From assembly GCF_004342485.1 (NCBI RefSeq), contig NZ_SMBU01000032.1, positions 1 to 59,427 on the forward strand: a stretch of 59,427 bases of DNA, given 5' to 3'. Positions 32,557-41,217 of the stretch are shown in pieces; position 1 is the first letter of the stretch; the number at the start of each line of letters is the position of its first letter. A program made the position numbers and the translations under genes. The notes under the pieces are model-generated. The model saw nothing but the letters and a program-made list of their open reading frames with translations. It ran no database searches and had not been told where the DNA came from. The DNA comes from Roseateles saccharophilus (GTDB taxonomy: Bacteria > Pseudomonadota > Gammaproteobacteria > Burkholderiales > Burkholderiaceae_C).

Positions 32557-34925
32557 AGCGGTTCCGGGCCGTTGATGATCTTGATTGGGAACAGCTTCCA
32601 GCCGGAGTAGTGAACCGTTCCTTCGTCGACGACGGTCTTGTCCCAGGCTTCCAGCACGACGACGTAGACGCAGGCCTCGCCGGGGCCGAGCAGTTGGTCG
32701 GCCGGCAGGCCCAGCGGGTTGCTGGCCGCGTCCAGCACCTGCAGGTTCCAGGGCGTCAGCGTGCCGGTGGCCAGGCTCTCGGCCGGCAGGGCCAGCGCGC
32801 GCGCGGGCACCGTGTTGGTCGAGTTGATCAGCATGACCTGGGGCGACACCGCACCCTGCTTGGTGAAGCGCACTTGGTAGCTGTCGAAGTTGTCGCTGGT
32901 CGGCGCGCTCAGGTCGCCGCGGTCGATGTACTGGTCCCAGGCATAGCCGCGGATGTCGACGGTCTTGAAGATGCCCTCGTGGGTCTGGGTGTACATGTCG
33001 GAACAGGGCGCCTGGTTGCCGATGCCGACGACGGCCGCCTGGATGGGCTCGTTGTCGATCCAGGCGCGCTGGATGTCGTAGTAGCTGTTGCCGGCGGTGT
33101 CGATGACCTGCAGCAGGACGCTGAACTTGCCGGTGCCGCCTTGCTGGTGGGGCGGGTCCTGCCTGGGCAGGGAGTTGCTGTCGAAGCCCGCGGGCTCCAG
33201 CGAGGGCACGTTCCAGCAGGTGCAGAAGTTGGTCGAGTCGATGTGTACGCAGATGCATTCGCTGCGCGAACCCCAGACATTGGTGAGGATGCTGGGCAAG
33301 GGGTTGCCGTCCAGCACATTGCTGGCGCGCACCTGGTCGGCCGTGTAGTTGATGGGCGGGCCGCTGGGCTGGGCGATGCTCATCGGGTTGAACTCGATGT
33401 GGGTGACGAGGCGCCAGCCGCCGCCGGGCACGATGCTCGTGAAGGGCGCGGGCTGGGGTTCGCTGAACGTCGGGTCGGGGATGGCCCAGATCGTGTACTC
33501 GCGGATCTTCTCGCCCGCGCAGCCATAGACATTGGCCGCGCCGCGCACATGCAGGCCGCCGCCGACGGTGGACAGCGCCGCCGCCGCGCTGTCGGCCGCG
33601 CGCAGCGGCTCGGCCGGGTTGGGGTAGTCCACCGACCAGGGCGTGCTGACGCGCTTGATGTAGACCTCGTTGACCGACAGCGCGAAGCTGCCCGTGCAGG
33701 GCGGCTGCAGCTCGGCGCCGCTGGCGGAGAAGACGCGCAGCGTCAGCGTGAAGGTGGTGGAGCTGAGCAGCTCGATGCCGGCGTCCACCGCGCACTTGCG
33801 CGTGTCCACCCAGCCGAGGTTGCCGCCCGCGACCGAGAAGTTGCCCTGCGTGGCGGCCACGTCCGGCAGGCCCAGGTTGTTGGGGTAGACAACCACGCCG
33901 CCGAGCAGGCTGCCGCCGGGGCTGCGCACCTCGATGAGGTAATGGCCGAAGCCCGTGCCCTCGGCGTCGCCGCGCACGGCCTCGAGGATGCGGCCGGGCA
34001 GGATGTCGGTCTCGCCGCGCACGCAGCCGGCGGGTGCGGTCAGTGCGCAGTGCAGCGGGCGCTGGCAGCGGCGCAGGCAGGCGCGGTAGCCGCGCAGGCA
34101 GCGGAACACGTCGCGCAGGTTGCGGGCGCGCGCCAGGCAGCAGCCGAAGCGGATGGCGCACAGCGCCCAGCAACGGCAGAACCAGTAGAGGGGATCGGCG
34201 CGGTGCTTGGCGATGAGCTCGCGGCCCATCAGGGCGGCGGCCGTGTCGGTGCTGAGCAGGCGTTCGAGGATCTGCGTGTTGGCGTCGCCATCCTCGAAGC
34301 AGTCCACCTGGCCGGCCAGCACCTGCTCGGGCAAGCCCTGAGTGAACTCGACGCTGGCGAGCTGGTCGTCCAGATAGGGCTTGTAGGCCTCGGCCAGCGC
34401 CTTGACGAGGTGGTTGAAGTCGGCCCGCTCGGCGGCCGTGGGCGGGTTGGCGACCGGCGCGCCCAGCACCTCGCGCACGCAGCGCCAGTAGCGCCACAGG
34501 TAGTAGCTGGAGCCGCGGAAGGAGCGCGGTCCGCGGCACATCAGCCAGCCGAAGACGATGCAGCAGCGCAGGTGCAGCAGGCACCAGCGCCAGCGCTCCA
34601 GCGGCCCGAGCTGCTCGCGCACGGCCGCGGGCAGCACGCGCTGCGCGACCTCCTCGCTGCTGAAGCGCTCGAACAGGGCCATGGCCTGCGCGAACTCGTC
34701 CTCGCAGCTCGGCGGGTTGGCGAGTGCGTCCTTGATGAGGGCGTCGGGCGAGTCGGCGCGTTGCAGGTCGGCGGCCAGCACGGGCTTGTAGGCGGCCAGC
34801 AACTCGCCCAGCACGAAGTGGAAGTCGTCGTCCAGCGGCTCATTGGCATCGTCACCTGCCCCGTCGGCGGGCAGGGCAGCTGTGGGCATGGCGGTGGATC
34901 GGGGCGGCTTGGGGGTGGTGGCCAT
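32553..34925 (-). CDS. Uncharacterised 790-residue cysteine-rich protein with internal duplication
   Basis: I do not recognise this protein. It lacks a signal peptide. The N-terminal part (residues about 25-310) looks like a duplicated helical unit. Copy 1 has SCEDEFAQAMALFERF, RWCLLHLRCCIVFGWLMC and LWRYWRC; copy 2 has DCFEDGDANTQILERL, WFCRCWALCAIRFGCC and CLRGYRACLRRC. Both copies share a Cys-Cys/FG/Arg-rich core. The C-terminal part (about 320-790) is beta-rich with repeated Ig- or jelly-roll-like strands and more cysteines (SECICVHIDS, NFCTCWNV). AAGGAA precedes the start. It heads a three-gene unit with DUF1360 and a small GCCG protein. A structural or surface-associated role is possible but unproven. 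Confidence 0.8.
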   Translation of the reverse strand: MATTPKPPRSTAMPTAALPADGAGDDANEPLDDDFHFVLGELLAAYKPVLAADLQRADSPDALIKDALANPPSCEDEFAQAMALFERFSSEEVAQRVLPAAVREQLGPLERWRWCLLHLRCCIVFGWLMCRGPRSFRGSSYYLWRYWRCVREVLGAPVANPPTAAERADFNHLVKALAEAYKPYLDDQLASVEFTQGLPEQVLAGQVDCFEDGDANTQILERLLSTDTAAALMGRELIAKHRADPLYWFCRCWALCAIRFGCCLARARNLRDVFRCLRGYRACLRRCQRPLHCALTAPAGCVRGETDILPGRILEAVRGDAEGTGFGHYLIEVRSPGGSLLGGVVVYPNNLGLPDVAATQGNFSVAGGNLGWVDTRKCAVDAGIELLSSTTFTLTLRVFSASGAELQPPCTGSFALSVNEVYIKRVSTPWSVDYPNPAEPLRAADSAAAALSTVGGGLHVRGAANVYGCAGEKIREYTIWAIPDPTFSEPQPAPFTSIVPGGGWRLVTHIEFNPMSIAQPSGPPINYTADQVRASNVLDGNPLPSILTNVWGSRSECICVHIDSTNFCTCWNVPSLEPAGFDSNSLPRQDPPHQQGGTGKFSVLLQVIDTAGNSYYDIQRAWIDNEPIQAAVVGIGNQAPCSDMYTQTHEGIFKTVDIRGYAWDQYIDRGDLSAPTSDNFDSYQVRFTKQGAVSPQVMLINSTNTVPARALALPAESLATGTLTPWNLQVLDAASNPLGLPADQLLGPGEACVYVVVLEAWDKTVVDEGTVHYSGWKLFPIKIINGPEPL

Positions 34926-35174
34926 GGCTTGTTTCCTTGCAGAGGTCGTCGTTGAAAGGGAAGGGCGGCGCTGCTGCGCTTCTTGAATCAACCCTAGGCG
35001 CCACCTCGCCCGGCCACCCCCCTAGCGGGCCAAAAAGCCTAGGGAGGGCGGCGGTTCTTATTCACCGATGGTTTCTGCCTGCATGACGTATGCGACGCCG
35101 GGGGGCAGGCGCTCTGCGGTCAGAATCGGCGCCTCATCGACGCGACCGGCGCAGCCGGCCCCTTGGAGACCTGA
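34926..35174. promoter_or_regulatory. Divergent intergenic region with a CTAG cluster
   Basis: This 249-base gap separates the cysteine-rich unit (minus) from the M16 protease gene (plus). CTAG occurs at 34994, 35022 and 35039; outer copies form an 8-bp inverted repeat, CCCTAGGC (34992-34999) and GCCTAGGG (35037-35044). CTAG is generally scarce in proteobacterial genomes, so the cluster may mark an operator. No gene was seen here. Confidence 0.45.
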
Positions 35175-37961
35175 ATGAAGTCCTTGCGAATCGGCCTGCT
35201 CGTGGCCTGCGTTCTGATGGCCGGCCTGCCGCAGGCACAGGCCCAGAAGCCCCAGGCCCCGCATGCGGCCGTGGCGGCGCGGCCCGCGGCGAAAGCGGCG
35301 GCGCTGCAGCCCACCGCCGTGCGCGAGCTCGGCGGCATCGAGGAATACCGCCTGCCCAACGGCCTGCAGGTGCTGCTCTTCCCGGACGCGACGCAGACGA
35401 CGACCACCGTCAACATCACCTACCGCGTCGGCAGCCGCTACGAGGCGCCGGGCGAATACGGCATGGCCCATCTGCTGGAGCACATGCTGTTCAAGGGCAC
35501 GCCGCAGCACAGGGACATCCCCGGCGCGATGGCCCAGCGCGGCGTGCGCTTCAACGGCACGACGACGGTGGACCGCACCAACTACTTCGCGAGCTTCAAC
35601 GCGAACGCCGACACGCTGGCCTTCCTGCTCGGCCTGGAGGCGGACCGCATGGTCAACAGCCGTGTCGCCAAGGCCGACCTCGACACCGAGATGACGGTGG
35701 TGCGCAACGAGTTCGAGCGCGGCGAGAACCAGCCCTTCGCGGTGCTGGCCCAGCGCGTCAACGCGGCGGCCTATGCCTGGCATCCCTATGGCCACGCCAC
35801 CATCGGCCCGAAGAGCGACATCGAGAACCTGCCCATCGAGAAGCTGCAGGGCTTCTACAGGCGCTACTACCGGCCCGACAACGCGACGCTGCTGATCGCC
35901 GGCGCCTTCGACAAGGCCGCCACGCTGGCGCTGATCGCCAGGGACTTCGGCCCCGTCGCCAAGCCCGCGGCGCCCATCCCCCAGCCCTACACGGTGGAGC
36001 CGGCCCAGGACGGCGAACGCTCGGTCGTCGTGCGCCGCGTCGGCGGCCAGCCCCTGCTGCTGGCGGTCTATCACGTGCCGGCCATCACTCACCCGGACAC
36101 GCCGGCCCTCATCGTCTACGGCCTGCTGATGAGCCTGCAGCCCAGCGGCCAGCTCTACAAGCAGCTCGTCGAGCCCAAGCTCGCCGTCGCGGCCGGCATC
36201 GGCGGCGTGGGCGGGACCGACCCCGGCACCGTCAGCGCCTACGCGGCCCTGCCGCCGGACGCCGACGTGGGCAAGGTCGAGGCCCAACTGCTCGACCTCG
36301 TCGAGGGCCGCACGGCCAAGCCCTTCGAGGAGAGCGAGCTCGTGCGCGTGCGCGACATCGCCGTCAACAGCTATCGCCAGCAGATGAAGAACCCCGAGGC
36401 GCTGATCCAGCAGATCTCCGGCCTGATCGCGGCGGGCGACTGGCGGCTGCTGTTCCAACTGATGGAGGACATTCCCAAGGTCACGCTGGCCGACGTTGAG
36501 CGCGTGCGCGCCGCCTACTTCAGGCCGGCCAACCGCACGCTGGGTCGCTATCTGCCGGCCGCGGCGGTGGAGCGCGTCGAGATCCCGGCCGCGCCGGCGC
36601 TGGACGAGCGCCTGGCCGGGCTCAAGGCCCCGCCCAAGGTAGAGGCCGGCGAGCAGCTCGACCCCGTGCCCGCCGTGCTGGAGTCGCGCATGAACCGCAC
36701 GACGCTGCCCAGCGGCATCGCGCTGCACACACTGCGCAAGCAGACGCGCGGCAACAGCGTCGCGCTGATGCTGGGCCTGCGCTGGGGCGAGCGCGACGCC
36801 ACCTTCGCGCGCAACGGCACCGGCATGGTCGGCTCGCTGATGAACGAGGGCAGCGCCGGCTACAGCAAGCAGCAGCTGCAGGACGCCCTCATCAAGCTGC
36901 GCGCCAGCCTCAACATCAGCAGCTACGACCAGGGCGCCACGGTCTTCCTGAGCGCCGAGCGCGACACGCTGCTGCCGGCCCTGCGCGTGGTGGCCGACGT
37001 GCTGCGCCACCCGCTGCTGCCGCAGGATGCCTTCGACCGCGACATCAAGGCCGGCCTGGCCGCCATCGAGGCCTCGCGCCAGGAGCCCGGCGTGCTGCGC
37101 CAGGAGGCCACGCGCGGCCACTACAACCAGGCCCGCGGCGTGCATCTCGGCCAGCCCGACTATGTGATGGGCGTGGACGAGCGCATCGCCAACCTGAAGG
37201 CGACGACGCTGGACGACGTGAGGCGCTTCCATGCCGACTACTGGAGCGCCAACGACGCCCAGGTCAGCGTCGTCGGTGCGCTGCCGGACGGCCTGGCCGC
37301 CGAAGTGGACAAGCTCTTCGGCGACTGGAAGAAGCCCGCCGCGCCGAAGTTCCTGCGCCATATCCCGCGGCATGTGGAGGTGCCGCCGGCGCGCTTCGAC
37401 GCCATCGCGCGCGACAAGGCCAATGCCATCGTGCGCCTGCACGAGACCCTGGCGCTGAACAGCGAGGACGCCGACAACGCGGCGCTGGAGCTGGCCGTGC
37501 ACGTCTTCGGCGGCGGCGGGCTGGAGAGCCGGCTCTCCGAGCGCGTGCGCCAGAAGGAGGGCCTGACCTATGGCATAGCCGCGTCGCTGACGGCGGGCTT
37601 CTGGGGCAACGACGGCGGCTTCGCCATCCAGGCCAGCTATGCGCCGGACAAGCGCGAGCGCGTCATTGCCGTCATCCGCGAGGAGCTGGCCCGCATGACG
37701 GCCGACGGCATCACGGCCGCCGAGCTGGCGCGCGCCAAGCAGGACATGCTGGAAAGCCGCAAGCAGGCCCGCACCGAGATCGGCGCGCTGGCCGGCACCC
37801 TCGGCAGCCTGGCCGAGCGCGCCCAGACCTGGGCCGCCGTGCAGAAGGACGACGACGAGATCGCCGCCGTCACGGTGGAACAGGTCAATGCCGCCTGGCG
37901 CGCCCACATCCGGCCCGATGCCTTCGTCATCTCGACGGCGGGTGATTTCAAGAACCCATGA
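35175..37961 (+). CDS. M16 family zinc metallopeptidase (pitrilysin-like, two-domain)
   Basis: The 928-residue product has a signal peptide (MKSLRIGLLVACVLMAGLPQ) and two M16 halves. The active half carries the inverted zinc motif H99-L-L-E-H103 and the third ligand Glu in the MTVVRNEFERGENQ helix about 76 residues later. The second half (from about residue 500; SVALMLGLRWGERDATFARN) lacks HxxEH but keeps the C-terminal R/Y region (EGLTYGIAASLTAGFWGNDG), as in typical catalytic/inactive pairs. It probably degrades peptides or protein fragments in the periplasm. The length is usual for full-size M16 proteins. Confidence 0.92.
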   Translation: MKSLRIGLLVACVLMAGLPQAQAQKPQAPHAAVAARPAAKAAALQPTAVRELGGIEEYRLPNGLQVLLFPDATQTTTTVNITYRVGSRYEAPGEYGMAHLLEHMLFKGTPQHRDIPGAMAQRGVRFNGTTTVDRTNYFASFNANADTLAFLLGLEADRMVNSRVAKADLDTEMTVVRNEFERGENQPFAVLAQRVNAAAYAWHPYGHATIGPKSDIENLPIEKLQGFYRRYYRPDNATLLIAGAFDKAATLALIARDFGPVAKPAAPIPQPYTVEPAQDGERSVVVRRVGGQPLLLAVYHVPAITHPDTPALIVYGLLMSLQPSGQLYKQLVEPKLAVAAGIGGVGGTDPGTVSAYAALPPDADVGKVEAQLLDLVEGRTAKPFEESELVRVRDIAVNSYRQQMKNPEALIQQISGLIAAGDWRLLFQLMEDIPKVTLADVERVRAAYFRPANRTLGRYLPAAAVERVEIPAAPALDERLAGLKAPPKVEAGEQLDPVPAVLESRMNRTTLPSGIALHTLRKQTRGNSVALMLGLRWGERDATFARNGTGMVGSLMNEGSAGYSKQQLQDALIKLRASLNISSYDQGATVFLSAERDTLLPALRVVADVLRHPLLPQDAFDRDIKAGLAAIEASRQEPGVLRQEATRGHYNQARGVHLGQPDYVMGVDERIANLKATTLDDVRRFHADYWSANDAQVSVVGALPDGLAAEVDKLFGDWKKPAAPKFLRHIPRHVEVPPARFDAIARDKANAIVRLHETLALNSEDADNAALELAVHVFGGGGLESRLSERVRQKEGLTYGIAASLTAGFWGNDGGFAIQASYAPDKRERVIAVIREELARMTADGITAAELARAKQDMLESRKQARTEIGALAGTLGSLAERAQTWAAVQKDDDEIAAVTVEQVNAAWRAHIRPDAFVISTAGDFKNP

Positions 37962-38004
37962 GGCTAGAGTCGACCGCTGGTATGAACTTGCCGAGGAAAC
38001 CGCG

Positions 38005-38430
38005 ATGAAGATCGAACCCTATCTGTTCTTCGACGGCCGCTGCGAGGAGGCCATCGAGTTCTACAGGGCGGCGCTGGGCGCCGAACTGCAGTTCATGATG
38101 CGCAACGCCGAAAGCCCCGAGCCGCCGCCGCCCGGCATGCTGCCGCCGGGCTCCGAGCGCAAGGTCATGCATGCCTCGCTGCGCATCGGTGAAACCGTGG
38201 TCATGATGTCCGACGGCCACTGCGGCGGCGACCCGGCCTTCAAGGGCTTCTCGCTGTCGCTGGACAGCCCCGACGAGGCCGGTGCGCGTCGGCTCTTCGG
38301 TGCGCTGGCCGACGGCGGCCAGGTCGGTATGCCACTGGCCAGGACCTTCTGGTCGCCGCTCTTCGGCATGGTCAGCGACCGCTTCGGCGTGGGCTGGATG
38401 ATCAGCGTCTCGGCGCCGCCCGCAGCGTGA
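38005..38430 (+). CDS. VOC family protein (PhnB/YdcJ-like glyoxalase fold)
   Basis: A 141-residue vicinal oxygen chelate fold protein. The N-terminal strand and helix MKIEPYLFFDGRCEEAIEFY, the middle KVMHASLRIGETVVMMSDGH and the C-terminal WSPLFGMVSDRFGVGWMISV match the PhnB-like subgroup often called 3-demethylubiquinone-9 3-methyltransferase-like. These are usually of unknown biochemical role. GAGGAA precedes the start. The next gene begins at its stop (GTGA). Confidence 0.9.
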   Translation: MKIEPYLFFDGRCEEAIEFYRAALGAELQFMMRNAESPEPPPPGMLPPGSERKVMHASLRIGETVVMMSDGHCGGDPAFKGFSLSLDSPDEAGARRLFGALADGGQVGMPLARTFWSPLFGMVSDRFGVGWMISVSAPPAA

Positions 38431-38939
38431 TCGCGGCGGTGCAGCTTCCGCAGCGCCTGAAGGCCGACTGCTCGGCCTGCGTGGCGCTGTGCTGCGTGAT
38501 CCCGCCCTTCGACGCCGTGCAAGGCTTCGGCTTCGACAAGCCTGCCGAGACGGCCTGCCACCACCTTTGCGCTGACCATCGCTGCGGCATCCACGACCGG
38601 CTCATAGACCTCGGCTTCCCCGGCTGCATCGCCTTCGACTGCCTGGGCGCTGGCCAGCGACTCACGGCCCTGGCCGTCGAGCGCTTCGGCAGCGCCGACT
38701 GGCGCGCACAGCCCGAGGTGGCGCGCTGGCTGTTCGCGGCCTACCCGCGCGTGCGCCAGGTACAGGAGTGGCTGGCGCAGCTGAGCCTCGCGGCAGCGGT
38801 GTCGGGCCAGGCCGGTCTGCAGGCGCTGGCGGACGAACTGGAGGCCGAGGCGCCGCGCTGGGCCGACTGGCGCGCGGACGAGCTGGTCGGCTGGCAGCAC
38901 CGTGTTGCGGATGCGCTCGCGCCGCTGGCCCGAGAATGA
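38427..38939 (+). CDS. Cysteine-cluster protein, YkgJ-like metal-binding domain
   Basis: This 170-residue protein starts with GTG overlapping the previous stop. Its first half is a cysteine/histidine cluster: DCSACVALCCVIPPF, then ACHHLCADHRCGIHDRL and GFPGCIAFDCLGAGQR. The same arrangement is known to me as the N-terminal part of some pentapeptide-repeat proteins; no pentapeptide repeats follow here. It most likely coordinates zinc or an iron-sulfur cluster. The second half is helical. The function is unknown. Confidence 0.75.
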   Translation: MIAAVQLPQRLKADCSACVALCCVIPPFDAVQGFGFDKPAETACHHLCADHRCGIHDRLIDLGFPGCIAFDCLGAGQRLTALAVERFGSADWRAQPEVARWLFAAYPRVRQVQEWLAQLSLAAAVSGQAGLQALADELEAEAPRWADWRADELVGWQHRVADALAPLARE

Positions 38940-39004
38940 AGGCCGTTCAAAAGAAAGGTTGGCGATGTTCGGATTGATGGGCGATGGCCTGGGAGAAGTT
39001 TGAG

Positions 39005-39484
39005 ATGCGCTGGCGCCGCCCCCGCCCCCGCCCCATCCAGGTCGTGGCCCTCGCGGGCAGCGTGCTGGCCGCAGGCACCGTGCTGATGATGTTCAACCGG
39101 ATGTCGGGCTTCATGGGCCGCACCAGGGCCGAGCCGCAGCTGATCGCGACCGTCGACCTGCGACTGGGCAACACCCTTCTCGCGGCCGACCGCGGCGAAG
39201 CCCAGGCCCGCGCGGACATCGAGGCCGGCCTGCTGCAGTTGCAGACCTTCGCGCCGGCCGAGCCGCAGACGCGCGCCGAGGCCGCCAAGACCCGGCAGTG
39301 GAAGCAGCGCTTCGGCGTCACGCGCCTGCACAAGACCGAGGCGCGCACGCCGGTCGCCGAGGCCTACGCCGACGGCTACAACCGCGTGATGCTGGCCGAG
39401 ATCGAACGCCGCCACGGCCGCAGCGCCCTGGACGAGCTGCTGCACGGGCAAGATCGCGCCACGACCGGAGAACCACGCTCATGA
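39005..39484 (+). CDS. Hypothetical membrane-anchored protein
   Basis: I do not recognise this 159-residue protein. It has an Arg/Pro-rich N-terminus (MRWRRPRPRPIQ), one membrane helix (VVALAGSVLAAGTVLMMF) and a charged helical remainder ending in AYADGYNRVMLAEIERRHG. The start at 39005 is chosen over 38984 because GGGAG lies nine bases before it. It is coupled to the GST gene by a four-base overlap. The topology suggests that the C-terminal domain faces the periplasm, but the orientation is uncertain. Confidence 0.65.
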   Translation: MRWRRPRPRPIQVVALAGSVLAAGTVLMMFNRMSGFMGRTRAEPQLIATVDLRLGNTLLAADRGEAQARADIEAGLLQLQTFAPAEPQTRAEAAKTRQWKQRFGVTRLHKTEARTPVAEAYADGYNRVMLAEIERRHGRSALDELLHGQDRATTGEPRS

Positions 39485-40113
39485 AACTGATCGGCATGCT
39501 CGACTCGCCCTATGTGCGCCGCGTCGCCATCACGATGCGCCTGTCTGGCCTTGGCTTCGAGCACGCGGCCATCTCGGTGTTCCGCGGCTTCGACGAGTTC
39601 CAGCACATCAACCCGGTCGTGAAGGCGCCGACCCTGGTCTGCGACGACGGCACGGTGCTGATGGATTCGACGCTGATGCTCGAATACATCGAGGCCCTGT
39701 CCGGCCGCCGTTTCGCGCCGTGCGAGCCCGCGCTGCTGGCCCGCGAGCTGCGCCTCACCGGCCTGGCGCTCGCGGCCTGCGAGAAGACGGCCCAGATCGT
39801 CTACGAGCGCGGCCTGCGTCCGGCCGAGAAGCGCCACGAGCCCTGGATCGCGCGGGTCAGCGGCCAGCTCGACGCCGCCTACCGCGCGCTCGAGGCCGAA
39901 CTCGCCGCGCGGCCGCTGGACGGCACCGAGGCGGGCCTCGGCCAGGCCGGCATCACGACCGCGGTGGCCTGGACCTTCACGCAGTTCGTGCTGCCCGAGG
40001 TCGTGCCGGCCGATGCCTTCCCGCGCCTCGTCGCCCATGCGGCGGCCTGCGAGGCGCAGCCGGTCTTCCGCGCCATCCCCTGCGACGACGGCGTGCAGCT
40101 GCAGGCTTCCTGA
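39481..40113 (+). CDS. Glutathione S-transferase family protein
   Basis: A 210-residue GST. The thioredoxin-like N-terminal domain begins MKLIGMLDSPYVRRVAITMR, with a Ser at the usual catalytic position, then NPVVKAPTLVCDDGTVLMDS (cis-Pro and the glutathione-binding Asp-Ser). The C-terminal helical domain holds GQAGITTAVAWTF. Conjugation or peroxidase activity is possible; the substrate is unknown. It overlaps the preceding gene by four bases and shares its last base with the next start (TGATG). Confidence 0.9.
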   Translation: MKLIGMLDSPYVRRVAITMRLSGLGFEHAAISVFRGFDEFQHINPVVKAPTLVCDDGTVLMDSTLMLEYIEALSGRRFAPCEPALLARELRLTGLALAACEKTAQIVYERGLRPAEKRHEPWIARVSGQLDAAYRALEAELAARPLDGTEAGLGQAGITTAVAWTFTQFVLPEVVPADAFPRLVAHAAACEAQPVFRAIPCDDGVQLQAS

Positions 40114-41216
40114 TGGCGACCCGGCGCCTCCCGCAGACCGTCTATGTCTTCCAGGGCGGCGGCGCCCTGGGCGCCTACCAGGCCGGCGTGGCCGAGGCGC
40201 TGGACGCCGGCGGCATCGCGCCGGACTGGCTGGTGGGCACCTCCATCGGCGCGATCAACGCGACGCTGATCGCCGGCAATGCGCCGGCCGACCGGCTGGC
40301 CGCGCTGCGCGAGTTCTGGTCGCGCGTGACGCGGCCGGGCCTGCCCATGTCCGGTCCCGCCAACCCCTTCAGCGCCGGCCTGCAGACCTGGCAGACGCTG
40401 GTCGGCGGCGTGCCCGGCTTCTTCAAGCCGCGCGGCCCGCTGGCCTGGGACCTGAACCGCCAGGCGCCGCTGACCGAGCTCGGCTTCTACGACACCACGC
40501 CGCTGGCTGCGACGCTGAACGAGCTGGTCGACTTCGACCTTGTCGCCTCCGGCGACACGCGGCTGACGCTGTGCGCCGTCAACGTGCGCTCGGGCGAGCT
40601 GGAGCTGTTCGACAACCGCGACGGCAGCACCCGCATCGCGGCCGAGCACGTGATGGCCAGCGGCGCGCTACCGCCGGGCTTCGCGCCGGTGCGCATCGGG
40701 CGCGAGGCCTACTGGGACGGCGGCATCTACTCCAACACGCCGCTGGACGTCGTGCTCGACGACAGCGAGCGCCGCGACACGCTGTGCTTCATGGTCGACC
40801 TCTGGGACGCCAGCGAGGCCGCGCCGCGCACGATGGCCCAGGCGCTGACGCGCTACAAGGACATCCAGTACGCCAGCCGCATCTGCGAGCACCTTGACGA
40901 CCACGAGCGGCTGCAGAACCTGCGCCGCGCGCTGCGCCTCGTCGGCCGCCAGCTCGGCGCCAAGGCCGCTGCCGACCCGGCCGTGAAGGCCCTGCTGGCG
41001 CTGGGCTGCGACTCGCGCATCGATGTCGAGCACCTCGTCATGCAGGCCCAGCCGGGCGAGGACTCCTGGCGCGACATCGACTTCACCGCCGCACGCCTGC
41101 AGGCCCGCTGGGACGCCGGCTTGCGCGACGGCCGCCGCGTCGTGAAGCGCGCCGCCTGGCGCGAGCCGCCGGGCGACAACGTCGGCATGCGCGTGCACTC
41201 GTTACCGGAGAACTGA
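40113..41216 (+). CDS. Patatin-like phospholipase with DUF3734 domain
   Basis: This 367-residue protein has a patatin domain with oxyanion loop VYVFQGGGALGAYQAG, nucleophile S44 in VGTSIGAIN and acid D202 in YWDGG. The C-terminal third (residues about 250-350) matches the DUF3734 extension common in this subfamily. No signal peptide is seen, so it is cytoplasmic, unlike the patatin lipoprotein at 14468. In some organisms related proteins act as intracellular polyhydroxyalkanoate depolymerase-like or membrane-lipid enzymes; I cannot choose between them here. Confidence 0.9.
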   Translation: MATRRLPQTVYVFQGGGALGAYQAGVAEALDAGGIAPDWLVGTSIGAINATLIAGNAPADRLAALREFWSRVTRPGLPMSGPANPFSAGLQTWQTLVGGVPGFFKPRGPLAWDLNRQAPLTELGFYDTTPLAATLNELVDFDLVASGDTRLTLCAVNVRSGELELFDNRDGSTRIAAEHVMASGALPPGFAPVRIGREAYWDGGIYSNTPLDVVLDDSERRDTLCFMVDLWDASEAAPRTMAQALTRYKDIQYASRICEHLDDHERLQNLRRALRLVGRQLGAKAAADPAVKALLALGCDSRIDVEHLVMQAQPGEDSWRDIDFTAARLQARWDAGLRDGRRVVKRAAWREPPGDNVGMRVHSLPEN

Positions 41217-41217
41217 C

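Noticed and set aside
31992-34925. Prophage or phage-tail-like cluster
   Set aside because: The small protein faintly recalls phage accessory proteins, but there is no tail, capsid, integrase, lysis or portal gene in the region, and composition matches the surroundings.
32610-34955. A 781-codon plus-strand frame opposite the Cys-rich gene
   Set aside because: I considered whether the real gene lay on this strand. The minus frame has a good ribosome-binding site, GTGA coupling to a recognised DUF1360 gene and structured sequence; the plus frame has only Ala/Gly/Val-rich shadow sequence.
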